Of a DNA stretch of 64,000 nt, positions 44,680 to 54,545 are shown piece after piece. How positions within the stretch are numbered: the stretch's first letter is position 1; every line of letters begins with the position of its first letter. A program made the translations under genes and the position numbers. Source of the DNA: Ferranicluibacter rubi (lineage in GTDB: Bacteria > Pseudomonadota > Alphaproteobacteria > Rhizobiales > Rhizobiaceae); the NCBI RefSeq assembly GCF_011603255.1, contig NZ_JAANCM010000015.1, positions 34,109 to 98,108 on the forward strand, in the 5' to 3' direction. Under the pieces are notes generated by a model that did not search any database, was not told the DNA's origin, and saw only the letters and a program-made list of their open reading frames with translations.

Positions 44680-45501
44680 TTAGCCCTTCACCGTGTAGCG
44701 CAGGGCGCGGGTCTGCAGGATATTGGTGATTGCGAGCATTAGGAACGCGGCCATGAGCATGACGGAGGCGATGGCGGCGGAGGCGGGGTAGTCGTATTCC
44801 TCCAGCCGGATGAAGGCGAGGAGGGCGGTGATTTCCGTCTCGTAGGGCTGGTTGCCGGCGATGAAGATGATGGCACCGAACTCGCCGAGGCTGCGCGCAA
44901 AGGACAGCGACAGGCCGGCAAGGATGGCGGGGAAGAGCTGCGGCAGCAGCACCTTGGCGAAGATTTCGCTATCGCTCGCACCCAGTGTTTGTGCTGCCTC
45001 TTCCAGCGCGCCGTCGAGCTCTTCCAGCACCGGCTGCACCGTGCGCACGATGAAGGGCAGGCTGGTGAAGGCCATGGCGATGATGATGCCGAGGGGTGTG
45101 TAGGCGACCTTGAGCCCAAGCGTCGAGAGGGCACTGCCGAACCAGCCATTGCTGGCAAACAGTGTCGTCAGCGCGATGCCCGCCACCGCCGTCGGCAGCG
45201 CGAAGGGAAGATCAACCAGCGCATCGACGATGCGGCGGCCTGGAAAGCGATAGCGGACGATGACCCAGGCGAGCGCCATGCCGAAGACGAGGTTGAAGGC
45301 GGTCGCGGCGGCAGCGCAGAGCAGCGTCACGCGATAGCTGGCGACGGCGCGGTCGGACGAGATGATCGTCCAGTAATCGCCCGGACCGAGGCTGGCCGCC
45401 TTGAAGATCAGCGCGCCGAGCGGCAGCACCACGATCACGGCGACATAGACCAGCGTGATGCCGAGGGTCAGCGGCAAGCCGGGAAGAATGCGCCGAGCCA
45501 A
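44680..45501 (-). CDS. cysT: Sulfate ABC transporter permease CysT
   Basis: A 273-residue permease (CysU/CysT). Signatures: LVDLPFALPTAVAGIALTTLFA, the EAA loop EEAAQTLGASDSEIFAKVLLPQL, and FARSLGEFGAIIFIAGN. It is the first permease after the binding-protein gene, about 170 bp downstream of it, with a strong hairpin in between. It pairs with CysW to form the sulfate channel. Confidence 0.93.
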   Translation of the reverse strand: MARRILPGLPLTLGITLVYVAVIVVLPLGALIFKAASLGPGDYWTIISSDRAVASYRVTLLCAAAATAFNLVFGMALAWVIVRYRFPGRRIVDALVDLPFALPTAVAGIALTTLFASNGWFGSALSTLGLKVAYTPLGIIIAMAFTSLPFIVRTVQPVLEELDGALEEAAQTLGASDSEIFAKVLLPQLFPAILAGLSLSFARSLGEFGAIIFIAGNQPYETEITALLAFIRLEEYDYPASAAIASVMLMAAFLMLAITNILQTRALRYTVKG

Positions 45502-45612
45502 GGCCGGTCCTCTTTCTTGTCAGGTCGCGTGGGCGGCGAAGGCCGTCCTGCGGTTGTTCACGGGCCGCAGCTTGGTCCTCACCGGTGACGATGGGGCAAG
45601 CTGCAAACGGAT

Positions 45613-45650
45613 GGAAGCCGCGGGGGACGTCTTGTCCCGCCGCGGCTTCC
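45613..45650 (-). terminator. Intra-operon hairpin between sbp and cysT
   Basis: A perfect 11-bp outer stem (GGAAGCCGCGG at 45613-45623 with CCGCGGCTTCC at 45640-45650) carries an inner GGGAC/GTCCC extension. In the operon direction there is no T run, so it more likely stabilises sbp mRNA than stops all transcription. Confidence 0.55.
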
Positions 45651-45674
45651 GTTTTCCATAGATTGGCCCTGCGA

Positions 45675-46652
45675 TCAACGGCTGCCGTAAAGTTTGTCGA
45701 GATGGCCGCCTTCGGCGAACTCTTCCTTCTTCACATTGGCCCACCCACCGAACACGTCTTCGACCTTGAGAAGGCGGATATCCGGGAACTGATCCTTGAA
45801 TTTCGCCGCGACGGTTGCGTCGTTCACGCGGTTGCCGTTCTCGGCAAGAATGGTCTGGCCTTCGGGCGTGTAGAGGAAGTCGAGATAGGATTTCGCGAGA
45901 TCGCGGGTCCCATGCTTGTCCACGACCTTGTCGACCACGGCGACCGGGAATTCCGCGAGCAGGCTGACGGAGGGGACGACGATATCGAACTTGTCCTCGC
46001 CGAATTCCTTGGCGATGCCCTTGGTCTCCGCCTCGAAGGTGATCAGCACGTCGCCGGTCTCGCGCTCGACGAAGGTGGTGGTGGCGGCGCGGCCGCCCGT
46101 GTCGAAGACGGGAACGTTATCGAACAGCTTGGCGATGAACGCGTCCACCTTGGCCGGGTCGTCCTTGAAGGTCTCCTTGGCGAAGGCGAGCGCTGCCAGA
46201 TAGGTGTAGCGCGCATTGCCGGAGGTCTTGGGGTTGGGGAAGATGACCTTCACGTCGTCGCGAACGAGATCGTTCCAGTCCTTGATGCCCTTCGGGTTGC
46301 CCTCGCGCACGAGGAAGGCCGGGAAGGAATAATAGGGAGACGCGTTGTTCGGGAAATCCGTCTTCCAGTCGTCGGTGACGAAGCCGCCCTTCACCAAGGC
46401 GTCGATGTCGATGACCTGATTGAACGTGACGACATCGGCTTCCAGACCTTCCAGAACGGCGCGCGCCTGCTTGGATGATCCACCATGCGACTGATCGACG
46501 GTTACGCCGGGGTGCTTGGCGACGAAGGCTTCGTTGACCTTCTCGAACAGCTCGCGCGAAATATCGTAGGACGCGTTGAGCAGCTTGTCGTCGGCATGGG
46601 CGGAAGCGGTCAATGCGGCCAGGGCGGCACCGATCAGAAGGAAGCGTTTCAT
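45675..46652 (-). CDS. sbp: Sulfate-binding periplasmic protein
   Basis: A 325-residue precursor with signal peptide FLLIGAALAALTASAHA. The mature protein has the Sbp/CysP pattern: LLNASYDISRELFEKVNEAF, VTVDQSHGGSSKQARAVLEGLEADVVTFNQ, FPNPKTSGNARYTYLAALAF and the C-terminal FPDIRLLKVEDVFGGW. It is the first gene of the sulfate operon on the minus strand and is divergent from the TRAP binding-protein gene at 47005. Confidence 0.94.
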   Translation of the reverse strand: MKRFLLIGAALAALTASAHADDKLLNASYDISRELFEKVNEAFVAKHPGVTVDQSHGGSSKQARAVLEGLEADVVTFNQVIDIDALVKGGFVTDDWKTDFPNNASPYYSFPAFLVREGNPKGIKDWNDLVRDDVKVIFPNPKTSGNARYTYLAALAFAKETFKDDPAKVDAFIAKLFDNVPVFDTGGRAATTTFVERETGDVLITFEAETKGIAKEFGEDKFDIVVPSVSLLAEFPVAVVDKVVDKHGTRDLAKSYLDFLYTPEGQTILAENGNRVNDATVAAKFKDQFPDIRLLKVEDVFGGWANVKKEEFAEGGHLDKLYGSR

Positions 46653-48111
<1,459 letters not shown>

Positions 48112-48132
48112 TCGGTTTTCACTGTTTCAAAG

Positions 48133-48180
48133 ACCGCCGCCGGAGCCCGTTCTCAACCACGGGCTCCGGCGGTTTTCGTT
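48133..48180 (+). terminator. Terminator after the TRAP binding-protein gene
   Basis: A long GC stem (GCCGGAGCCCGT, 48139-48150, with ACGGGCTCCGGC, 48159-48170, plus flanking pairs) is followed by GGTTTTCGTTT. Confidence 0.8.
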
Positions 48181-48200
48181 TGCCAGTCTACCCCATGAAA

Positions 48201-48232
48201 AACGGCCGGGGATGAGCCCGGCCGTTCTGTCG
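48201..48232. terminator. Second convergent terminator before the dctM end
   Basis: A perfect 10-bp stem (AACGGCCGGG at 48201-48210 with CCCGGCCGTT at 48217-48226) has a 6-nt loop. It is 12 bp beyond the dctM stop and can end transcription from that side. Confidence 0.7.
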
Positions 48233-48244
48233 TTTCGACCACGC

Positions 48245-49990
48245 CTATTTGAATGATGGCGGGGCACTGAGGTCGTTGGCGGGCGGTGCCGCGGGGTCGG
48301 CGGGTTTCGTGCCGTCCAGCGGGTTTCCGGGAGGAAGTTGCAGGCCGCCGGGGAGGCTCAAGCCCCCGCCATTGGTGCCGAAGCCGGGGACCTCGATCTT
48401 GATCGTGTTCGGGTCCACCACGGCGCCGTCACCCTTGTAGTGCATGACCATCTGCGGAAACATGATCGTCAGCGCCACCATGAGGATCTGGATGCAGACG
48501 AAGGGCACGGCACCCCAGTAGATCTGGCCGGTGGTCACCGGCGGCGTCATCTTGCCGGTGAGGCGGTCGAGATAGGGGATCTTCGGAGCGACCGAGCGCA
48601 GGTAGAACAGCGCGAAGCCGAAGGGCGGGTGCATGAAGCTCGTCTGCATGTTGATGCCGAGCAGGACACCGAACCAGATCAGGTCGATGCCGAGCTTGTC
48701 CGCCGCCGGTGCCAGCAGGGGCACGATGATGAAGGCGAGTTCGAAGAAATCGAGGAAGAAGGCGAGGAAGAAGACGAGCGCGTTGACCGCGATCAGGAAC
48801 CCGGTTTCACCGCCCGGCATGCCCGTCAGCAGGTGTTCGACCCAGATGTGGCCGTTGACGCCGTAGAAGGTGAGCGAGAAGACGCGGGCGCCGATGAGAA
48901 TGAAGAGCACGAAGGCCGACAGGCGTGTCGTGGCGGTCAGCGCCGAGCGGATCACCTCCATCGACAGGCGGCCCTTGGCGCCGGCCATGATGAGCGCGCC
49001 GACCGCACCCATGGCGCCGCCTTCCGTCGGCGTGGCGATGCCGAGGAAGATGGTGCCGAGCACGAGGAAGATCAGCGCCAGCGGCGGGATGAGGACGATG
49101 ATGACCTGCTGGGCCAGCCGCGACATCATGTTGAGCTTCGTCGTGCGGTCGATGAGGGCGACCACGTAGATGAAGGCGACGCCGCAGGTGCCGCCGAGAA
49201 TGTCGGCATCCGCCCCGTAGGTCGGTGACAGCATGACATGGGCGGCATAGGCGAAGGCGAAGGCCACCACGAGGGCGACGATAAGCGAGGTGACGCCGGA
49301 GCCGAGGGTGCGCGCCTCGAGCGGCAAAGCCGGCATGGCCTCGCGCTTCAGGAAGGACATCAGCAGGATATAGCCCATGTAGAGGCCGGTAAGGACGAGG
49401 CCGGGGATGAGCGCGCCGGCATACATGTCGCCGACCGAGCGGCCGAGCTGGTCGGCAAGGACGATGAGGACCAGCGAGGGCGGGATGATCTGCGCCAGGG
49501 TGCCGGATGCGGCGATGACGCCGGAGGCGAGGCTGCGGTCGTAGCCGTAGCGCAGCATGATCGGCAGCGAGATGAGGCCCATGGCGATGACCGAGGCCGC
49601 GACGACGCCGGTGGTGGCGGCCAGCAGCGCGCCGACGAAGATGACCGCATAGGCGAGGCCGCCGCGGACGGGGCCGAACAGCTGGCCGATCGTATCGAGC
49701 AGATCCTCCGCCATGCCGGATTTCTCCAGCACGATGCCCATGAAGGTGAAGAAGGGGATGGCGAGCAGCGTGTCGTTCGACATCACCCCCCAGAAGCGGT
49801 CCGGCAGGGCGTTGAGCAGCGGCCAGGACAGGTTGATGCTGTCCGAATAGGGGGCGAGTTCGACGCCGATGACGAAGAACAGGAGGCCGTTCGCGGCCAG
49901 CGAAAAGGCGACGGGGTAGCCGATCAGCATGAAGACGATCAGCGAGAGGAACATGATGGGCGCGAGGTTTTCGGCGATGAACTCGATCAC
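48245..49990 (-). CDS. TRAP transporter large permease subunit (DctM family)
   Basis: A 581-residue membrane protein with about 12-13 spans. DctM signatures: SNDTLLAIPFFTFMGIVLEKSG, ASGTLAQIIPPSLVLIVLADQLG, GIATPTEGGAMGAVGALIMAG and MQTSFMHPPFGFALFYLRSV. It is longer than a standard DctM (~430 residues) because of extra membrane/loop sequence around residues 215-300, as in the TakM/fused type. It also has a Gly/Pro-rich C-terminal tail (~60 residues, NGGGLSLPGGLQLPPGNP). It overlaps the DctQ gene by 4 bp and converges on dctP. Confidence 0.92.
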   Translation of the reverse strand: MIEFIAENLAPIMFLSLIVFMLIGYPVAFSLAANGLLFFVIGVELAPYSDSINLSWPLLNALPDRFWGVMSNDTLLAIPFFTFMGIVLEKSGMAEDLLDTIGQLFGPVRGGLAYAVIFVGALLAATTGVVAASVIAMGLISLPIMLRYGYDRSLASGVIAASGTLAQIIPPSLVLIVLADQLGRSVGDMYAGALIPGLVLTGLYMGYILLMSFLKREAMPALPLEARTLGSGVTSLIVALVVAFAFAYAAHVMLSPTYGADADILGGTCGVAFIYVVALIDRTTKLNMMSRLAQQVIIVLIPPLALIFLVLGTIFLGIATPTEGGAMGAVGALIMAGAKGRLSMEVIRSALTATTRLSAFVLFILIGARVFSLTFYGVNGHIWVEHLLTGMPGGETGFLIAVNALVFFLAFFLDFFELAFIIVPLLAPAADKLGIDLIWFGVLLGINMQTSFMHPPFGFALFYLRSVAPKIPYLDRLTGKMTPPVTTGQIYWGAVPFVCIQILMVALTIMFPQMVMHYKGDGAVVDPNTIKIEVPGFGTNGGGLSLPGGLQLPPGNPLDGTKPADPAAPPANDLSAPPSFK

Positions 49991-50571
49991 GGGCGCACCT
50001 CCGGAGCGACATTAGACGGCGCGGTTTCCAGCGGCGCATGTGTCGGCACGTAAGGCGCGGGATCGTCGATGGCGCCGCGCATGATGGCGATCTTCTTGAT
50101 GATCTCGGAAACGCCCTGGAAGGCCAGCAGAACAAAGCCAGCGAGGAGGATGGCCTTTGCCGGCCAGAGGATGAGGCCGCCGGCGCTGGAGGACATTTCG
50201 CCGGAGACGTAGCTCATGCGGACATAGGGGATGAGGTAGACGATCATCACGAGCACGAAGGGCATCAGGAACAGGAGGTGGCCGAGCAGGTCGATCCAGT
50301 GCTGCACCCGGCGCGAGAAGTTGCCGTAGACGACGTCGATGCGGATGTGCTCGTTCTGCTTCAGCGTGTAGGCGGCGGCCAGCATGAAGGCGGCGCCGAA
50401 GAGGTACCATTGCGCCTCGAGCCAGGCATTGGACGACATGTTGAAGGCTTTGCGGATGATCGCGTTGCCGGCGCTGACGAGCACGGCGACGAGGATGAGC
50501 CACGTCACGGACTTGCCGATGAACTCCGTCGTCGCATCGATCAGGCGGCTGAGGCCCAGCAATGGTGTCAT
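49987..50571 (-). CDS. TRAP transporter small permease subunit (DctQ family)
   Basis: A 194-residue four-span membrane protein. DctQ features: an early Ile/Val-rich span (SVTWLILVAVLVSAGNAIIRKAF), the NAWLEAQWYLFGAAFMLAAAYTL region and HIRIDVVYGNFSRR. It forms the permease complex with the DctM protein. It is the first gene of the minus-strand permease pair; a palindromic repeat pair lies just upstream at 50586-50679. Confidence 0.9.
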   Translation of the reverse strand: MTPLLGLSRLIDATTEFIGKSVTWLILVAVLVSAGNAIIRKAFNMSSNAWLEAQWYLFGAAFMLAAAYTLKQNEHIRIDVVYGNFSRRVQHWIDLLGHLLFLMPFVLVMIVYLIPYVRMSYVSGEMSSSAGGLILWPAKAILLAGFVLLAFQGVSEIIKKIAIMRGAIDDPAPYVPTHAPLETAPSNVAPEVRP

Positions 50572-50989
50572 GTCGATCTCCCCCTCTTAAAGCGTGTCGC
50601 GATTGCTCCGTACGCTTTAAGCTCCTGTTTTTTCGCATGTCGTTATCGCAAAACCGCTGCATACTTTTGCGCGACATGCTTCAGCCGCTCTCCCCAGCGG
50701 CCTTCCCTCGGCCACAGTGCCGATTTCGGCCGTGCTTTCAAGCGGTTTGGGCCGTTTCGCGCGGTGTTTGGCCGGGATGCGACCAAAGTCGCAGATGCGG
50801 CATGGCCGGCATCTGGAGGTCTCAAGTGCCAGCCTCTGTGCGGGAGGCTGCCCTAAAATTTCATGCGTTTGATGATGAATGACTTATAATATGCTGATAT
50901 AGTTACGGAAATGTAATGTGCATCTTCATTTTCCGTTCATCATCCCGGGCCTAGTTTCCGGCTGTCTCGAAACACGAAGGACATGCCTC
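50572..50989. promoter_or_regulatory. Divergent intergenic region between dctQ and the RcnB-like gene
   Basis: 418 bp without a convincing gene. The dctQ half holds the dispersed palindromic repeat at 50586-50679. The other half is AT-rich near 50870-50940 (TATAATATGCTGATATAG), the likely promoter area of the RcnB-like gene. Confidence 0.5.
50586..50679. repeat. Dispersed palindromic repeat pair (rhizobial type)
   Basis: Two inverted repeats in tandem. The first has arms CTTAAAGCGT (50586-50595) and ACGCTTTAAG (50612-50621). The second has arms GCATGTCG (50635-50642) plus CGCAAAA (50647-50653), pairing with TTTTGCG plus CGACATGC (50665-50679). Sequences like the second occur widely between genes in Rhizobium and Agrobacterium, as far as I recall. 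It may act as a hairpin in the dctQ leader. Confidence 0.65.
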
Positions 50990-51325
50990 ATGAAACGTCT
51001 CATCATCACCCTGCTCGCCACATCCTTCCTTGCCGCGCCCGGCGCTTTCGCCGCGCCGCAGGACCGGAACGACGGTGCCCGGGGCCGGACGGTCGAGCGG
51101 CATTCGACCACGACGATCAAGAAAACGGAGGTGCGCAAGAACCGCTGGGCCCGCGGCCACCGCCTGTCGCCTGCCGAACGCCGCCGCACCGCCGAGGTCC
51201 GCGACTACCGCCGTTACCGCCTGAACGCCCCGCCGCGTGGTCAGCGCTGGGTCAAGGTCGACAACGACTTCCTGCTCATCAGCGTCGCCACCGGCGTCAT
51301 CGTCGGCCTCGCCTCCAGCCGGTAA
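50990..51325 (+). CDS. RcnB-like periplasmic protein
   Basis: A 111-residue precursor with a clear signal peptide (LIITLLATSFLAAPGAFA). The C-terminal half carries the RcnB pattern: WARGHRLSPAERR, DYRRYRLNAPPRGQRWVKVDNDFLLISVATG and a short hydrophobic end. RcnB proteins modulate nickel/cobalt homeostasis in enterics; many alphaproteobacterial members are uncharacterised. The middle is Arg/Thr-rich. It is alone, between the TRAP permease genes and the convergent glycosyltransferase gene. The start ATG at 50990 begins the signal peptide. Confidence 0.75.
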   Translation: MKRLIITLLATSFLAAPGAFAAPQDRNDGARGRTVERHSTTTIKKTEVRKNRWARGHRLSPAERRRTAEVRDYRRYRLNAPPRGQRWVKVDNDFLLISVATGVIVGLASSR

Positions 51326-51370
51326 GCCATGTTCGCCGCAGCTCTCTTTGCGGAGCTGCGGTGTTCCCTT

Positions 51371-53308
51371 TCAACGAAAACGTCCCTTCCGTTCGGGCAG
51401 CGCCGGCACATCGAACGATGCCGGCGGCAGCCTTAGTCTCGCCCTGTCGGCCATTCTCTCATACGCGGCTTCGAGGTGGAGACAGGATCGCTCGGCGTCG
51501 AACAAGGGCGCGGTGTCCCGGTTTGCGATCAGCCGTTGCTTGAGGTTCGCAATCTCTTCCGGATGTCTTGCAAGGGCGACCGCGTGATCGATCAGGGCCT
51601 GTTTGTCCGGGAGGACGAGGTCGGGCAGGCCGATCGCCGTCAGCAGGCTTTCGGAGACCCGCGACGCGAAATTTCTTCCCCGCAGGGTGATGACCGGAAG
51701 ACCCGCCCAGAGCTGGTCGGATGTCGTCGTGTGCCCGTTATAGGGGAATGTGTCGAGGCCGAGGTCGGCTGCCTGCAGCCGGGCGATATGGCTCTCGTAA
51801 TGCGCCTTGCCTGCAAAGACGATCTGCGTTTCCGCAACGCCCCGCGCCGCCATGGCCCGGGCGAAATTTTCGCGTGCGACACTGCCGTCGACGAGGACCC
51901 AGAGGAGGGCGTCCGGCACCTGGCGAAGGATGTCGGCCCAGATGTCGATCGTCTCGATCGTCATCTTCCGGGTCACGTTGAAGGCGGCGAAGACGAAGCG
52001 ATCTTCTGGAAGGCCGAGTTCGGCGCGGGACGTTGGGTGTGGAAGAGCACGGTGGAACGGGTCGTTCGGCTGGTAGGTCTCGGGAAGGCGGCAGATCCGC
52101 TCGTGGTAGAAGGGTGCGGACGATGGCGGCGTGACGATTGGGTCGCCGATGACGTAATCGCAGTCGATGTTGGTGTTGCTGCCGGGGAAGCCGAGCCAGG
52201 ACACCTGCACCGGTGCCACGTTTTCGTTGAGGATCGTGTTCCGGTTGCCGGCGGTCGAGCCCTTGAGATCGACCAGAATGTCGATGCCGTCGGCGCGAAT
52301 TTTCTGCGCAGCTTGCCCGTCGCTCATGGCATGAATGGGAACGATGCGTCCCCAGAGCGTGCGATCGCAGGTCTCGGCCGTCGTGAATTGTTCGTGCGTA
52401 TGGCAGTAGAGCGTGACGTCGAAGCGGTTGCGGTCGTGCAGGGTGAGGACGGCCTGCAGCAGGCGCATGGTGGCGTGGCCGCTCCAGAAGTCGCTGGAGA
52501 GGTAGCCGATCCGCAGCGGTTGCGTGCCGCGTTTCCGGCTCATGCGGGGGCGGGCGGCGACGGCGGGTTTCGAGCGGTTGCGGGCCGGGGTGCCGTTGGT
52601 CGCAAGCCGGTTCAGGCGTTCGTTGTCGCAATGGAGCAGGTTGGCGTAGGGCGTTTCGCCCTGGAGGAGCGGCGGTGTCGAGGTTGCCGTGTCCCAGGAG
52701 GCCTTCTCCCAGCGGCTTTCCAGATCGGCCAGGGCCTCGTAATCGCAGAAGTCCCGTGCGATCGCCATATAGGTTGCCTGCGCGTAGGGATCATCTGCCT
52801 TCAGGTTCGCCAGCTTGCGAAAGACGGTGAGCACGGCGGGGTCGCGGTCTTCGCCGGCATAGAGGTTTGCGGCGAGATGGATGTGGGCGGGGTCGTCGCT
52901 CTCGACCAGAGCCGCCCGGACGAGGTTCGCCGCTTCGGGGTCGCCGGAGCGTATGAAGGTGGAGGCGACGAGGGCTGCGACATTCGCGTTATCGGGCTGC
53001 AGCAGGAACAGCCGCATTCCGTAGAGCAGGGCTCGTGCATCGTCCCCCGCGGCGACGGCCGAGGCGGCGGCACGCTTCAGGGCTTCGGGTGTCGGATCGA
53101 GATCGACGGCGCGACCGAAGAGATCGAGCGCATCCTTTTCCAGGCCAAGCTTCTGGAAGGTCCGGCCGAGAAGGGTCAGCACGCCGGCATCCGCGCCGTC
53201 ATCGACCATGCTGTTCAAAAGCGTGAGAGCGGCGCTGTAGTCGCCGCTCTCGTAAGCCTCGGTCGCGGTCGCCAATCGTCCCGTCATAGCATCACGCCTG
53301 TCTGTCAT
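51371..53308 (-). CDS. TPR-containing O-GlcNAc-transferase-like (SPINDLY) glycosyltransferase
   Basis: A 645-residue cytoplasmic protein. The N-terminal ~200 residues are TPR-like helical repeats (AYESGDYSAALTLLNSMVDDG; TFQKLGLEKDALDLFGRAVDLDP). The remainder is the bipartite GT41 catalytic region: LRIGYLSSDFWSGHATMRLL (about residues 268-287), DILVDLKGSTAGNR, VQVSWLGFPGSN, FAAFNVTRKMT, and the sugar-nucleotide site YNGHTTTSDQLWAGLPVITL followed by FASRVSESLL. Bacterial relatives modify proteins or surface structures; the target is unknown. An internal Met at 53287 is an alternative start. Confidence 0.88.
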   Translation of the reverse strand: MTDRRDAMTGRLATATEAYESGDYSAALTLLNSMVDDGADAGVLTLLGRTFQKLGLEKDALDLFGRAVDLDPTPEALKRAAASAVAAGDDARALLYGMRLFLLQPDNANVAALVASTFIRSGDPEAANLVRAALVESDDPAHIHLAANLYAGEDRDPAVLTVFRKLANLKADDPYAQATYMAIARDFCDYEALADLESRWEKASWDTATSTPPLLQGETPYANLLHCDNERLNRLATNGTPARNRSKPAVAARPRMSRKRGTQPLRIGYLSSDFWSGHATMRLLQAVLTLHDRNRFDVTLYCHTHEQFTTAETCDRTLWGRIVPIHAMSDGQAAQKIRADGIDILVDLKGSTAGNRNTILNENVAPVQVSWLGFPGSNTNIDCDYVIGDPIVTPPSSAPFYHERICRLPETYQPNDPFHRALPHPTSRAELGLPEDRFVFAAFNVTRKMTIETIDIWADILRQVPDALLWVLVDGSVARENFARAMAARGVAETQIVFAGKAHYESHIARLQAADLGLDTFPYNGHTTTSDQLWAGLPVITLRGRNFASRVSESLLTAIGLPDLVLPDKQALIDHAVALARHPEEIANLKQRLIANRDTAPLFDAERSCLHLEAAYERMADRARLRLPPASFDVPALPERKGRFR

Positions 53309-53348
53309 TGATACCGGGATGATGGGGAAGCGAGCTTGTGCGAGGCCA

Positions 53349-54323
53349 TCAGCCCTGCTGGGACAGGCAGCTTGCGAGCGACTGGGCGACGCCGTTCATC
53401 AGCTGGAAGTAGAGGTCCGGGCCGGCGGTCAGCGTGCCGGCTTCGGGGTCCAGGGTGCCGGATTTGGCGGTCGTGCCTTCCAGCACGACGTTGACCAGCT
53501 TCGGCTCGAACTGGGGTTCGGCGAAGACGCACGTGGCGCCGAGCTTTTCGATCTTGGCGTGGATTTCCTTCAGGCGCTGGGCGCCGGGAGCGGTCTCCGG
53601 GCTGACGGTGATCGAGCCGGCAACTGTGACGCCGTAGCGGTTTTCGAAATACTGGTAGGCATCGTGGAAGACGATGAAGGGGCGATCCTTGATCGGGGCG
53701 AGGGTGGCGGCAATCGCGAGATCCAGGGCGTCGATGCGGGCGTCGAGGGTCTCGCGGTTGGTGCGGTAGGTCGCGGCATGCTCGGGGTCGGCCTTTGCCA
53801 GCACCGTTTCGATCTCGGCCGCCATGGCCTTGGCGTTGCGCGGATCGAGCCAGGAATGCATGTCGAACTCGCCGTCATCGTGAGCATGCTTGGCGTCGTG
53901 AGCGTCGGCGGCGTCATGGCCATGAGCGGCTTCGGCCTCGTCGCCATCGTCATGCGGCTCGAACGGGCCGCCTTCGCGCTGCGGCAGCTTTTCGACACCC
54001 GGCGCTTCTTCGAGCGCGACGATGGTGGCCTTGGAGCCCAGCGTTTCCAGAGGCTTCTCCAGAAAATGCTCCATGCCTTCGCCCATCCAGAAGACGACAT
54101 TGGCCTTTTGGAGCGCCGAGGCATTGGAGGGCTTCATGTTGTAGGTGTGGGGGGAGGCAGCGCCTTCCACGATCAGCTTCGGCTCGCCGACGCCGGCCAT
54201 GATGGAGGCGACGAGCGAGTGGATCGGCTTGATCGACACCACCACATCGGGTGTATGGGCGTGGGCCGTGCCGGCTGCAAGAAATGCGGTGGCGGCGAGG
54301 ATCAGCGAGGCGCGAGGGGACAT
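53349..54323 (-). CDS. znuA: Zinc ABC transporter substrate-binding protein ZnuA
   Basis: A 324-residue cluster A-I metal-binding protein with signal peptide (LILAATAFLAAGTAHA). A His/Asp-rich loop typical of ZnuA spans about residues 120-160 (AAHGHDAADAHDAKHAHDDG). Metal ligands are expected in VSIKPIHSLVASIM, in FDMHSWLDP and in FIVFHDAYQYFENRYG. It is divergent from znuC-znuB-zur across a 220-bp region holding two Zur-box-like palindromes. Confidence 0.95.
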   Translation of the reverse strand: MSPRASLILAATAFLAAGTAHAHTPDVVVSIKPIHSLVASIMAGVGEPKLIVEGAASPHTYNMKPSNASALQKANVVFWMGEGMEHFLEKPLETLGSKATIVALEEAPGVEKLPQREGGPFEPHDDGDEAEAAHGHDAADAHDAKHAHDDGEFDMHSWLDPRNAKAMAAEIETVLAKADPEHAATYRTNRETLDARIDALDLAIAATLAPIKDRPFIVFHDAYQYFENRYGVTVAGSITVSPETAPGAQRLKEIHAKIEKLGATCVFAEPQFEPKLVNVVLEGTTAKSGTLDPEAGTLTAGPDLYFQLMNGVAQSLASCLSQQG

Positions 54324-54465
54324 GGAGAAGCTCCTGTAGGGTTCATGCGGGGTCCGACCGTCTCACGAGCGGCGACGAAGTCGCGGTTGGCGGGGCGATT
54401 GGGCCGTTTGTTCGGGCAAGACGTCGGCGGCGGTGAGGGAGGATGCCGGCGGCTTGTATTCTCAA

Positions 54466-54480
54466 TGTTATGTTATTACA
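54466..54480. promoter_or_regulatory. Zur-box-like palindrome 1
   Basis: TGTTATGTTATTACA has imperfect dyad arms (TGTtAT/ATtACA around a 3-bp centre). It resembles alphaproteobacterial Zur boxes of the GTTAT-n-ATAAC type and lies between the divergent znuA and znuC starts. Confidence 0.6.
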
Positions 54481-54487
54481 TCAATTG

Positions 54488-54502
54488 CGTTATGCTATAA
54501 CG
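54488..54502. promoter_or_regulatory. Zur-box-like palindrome 2
   Basis: CGTTATGCTATAACG has perfect 6-bp arms around 3 bp. It is centred 22 bp (two helical turns) from palindrome 1 and 44 bp upstream of znuC. The locus encodes Zur itself, so zinc-dependent repression of both divergent units is likely. Confidence 0.75.
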
Positions 54503-54545
54503 TGTGGCATAGCCGCTGGCAACAGGGTCCTCCGGGAAATTTCCG

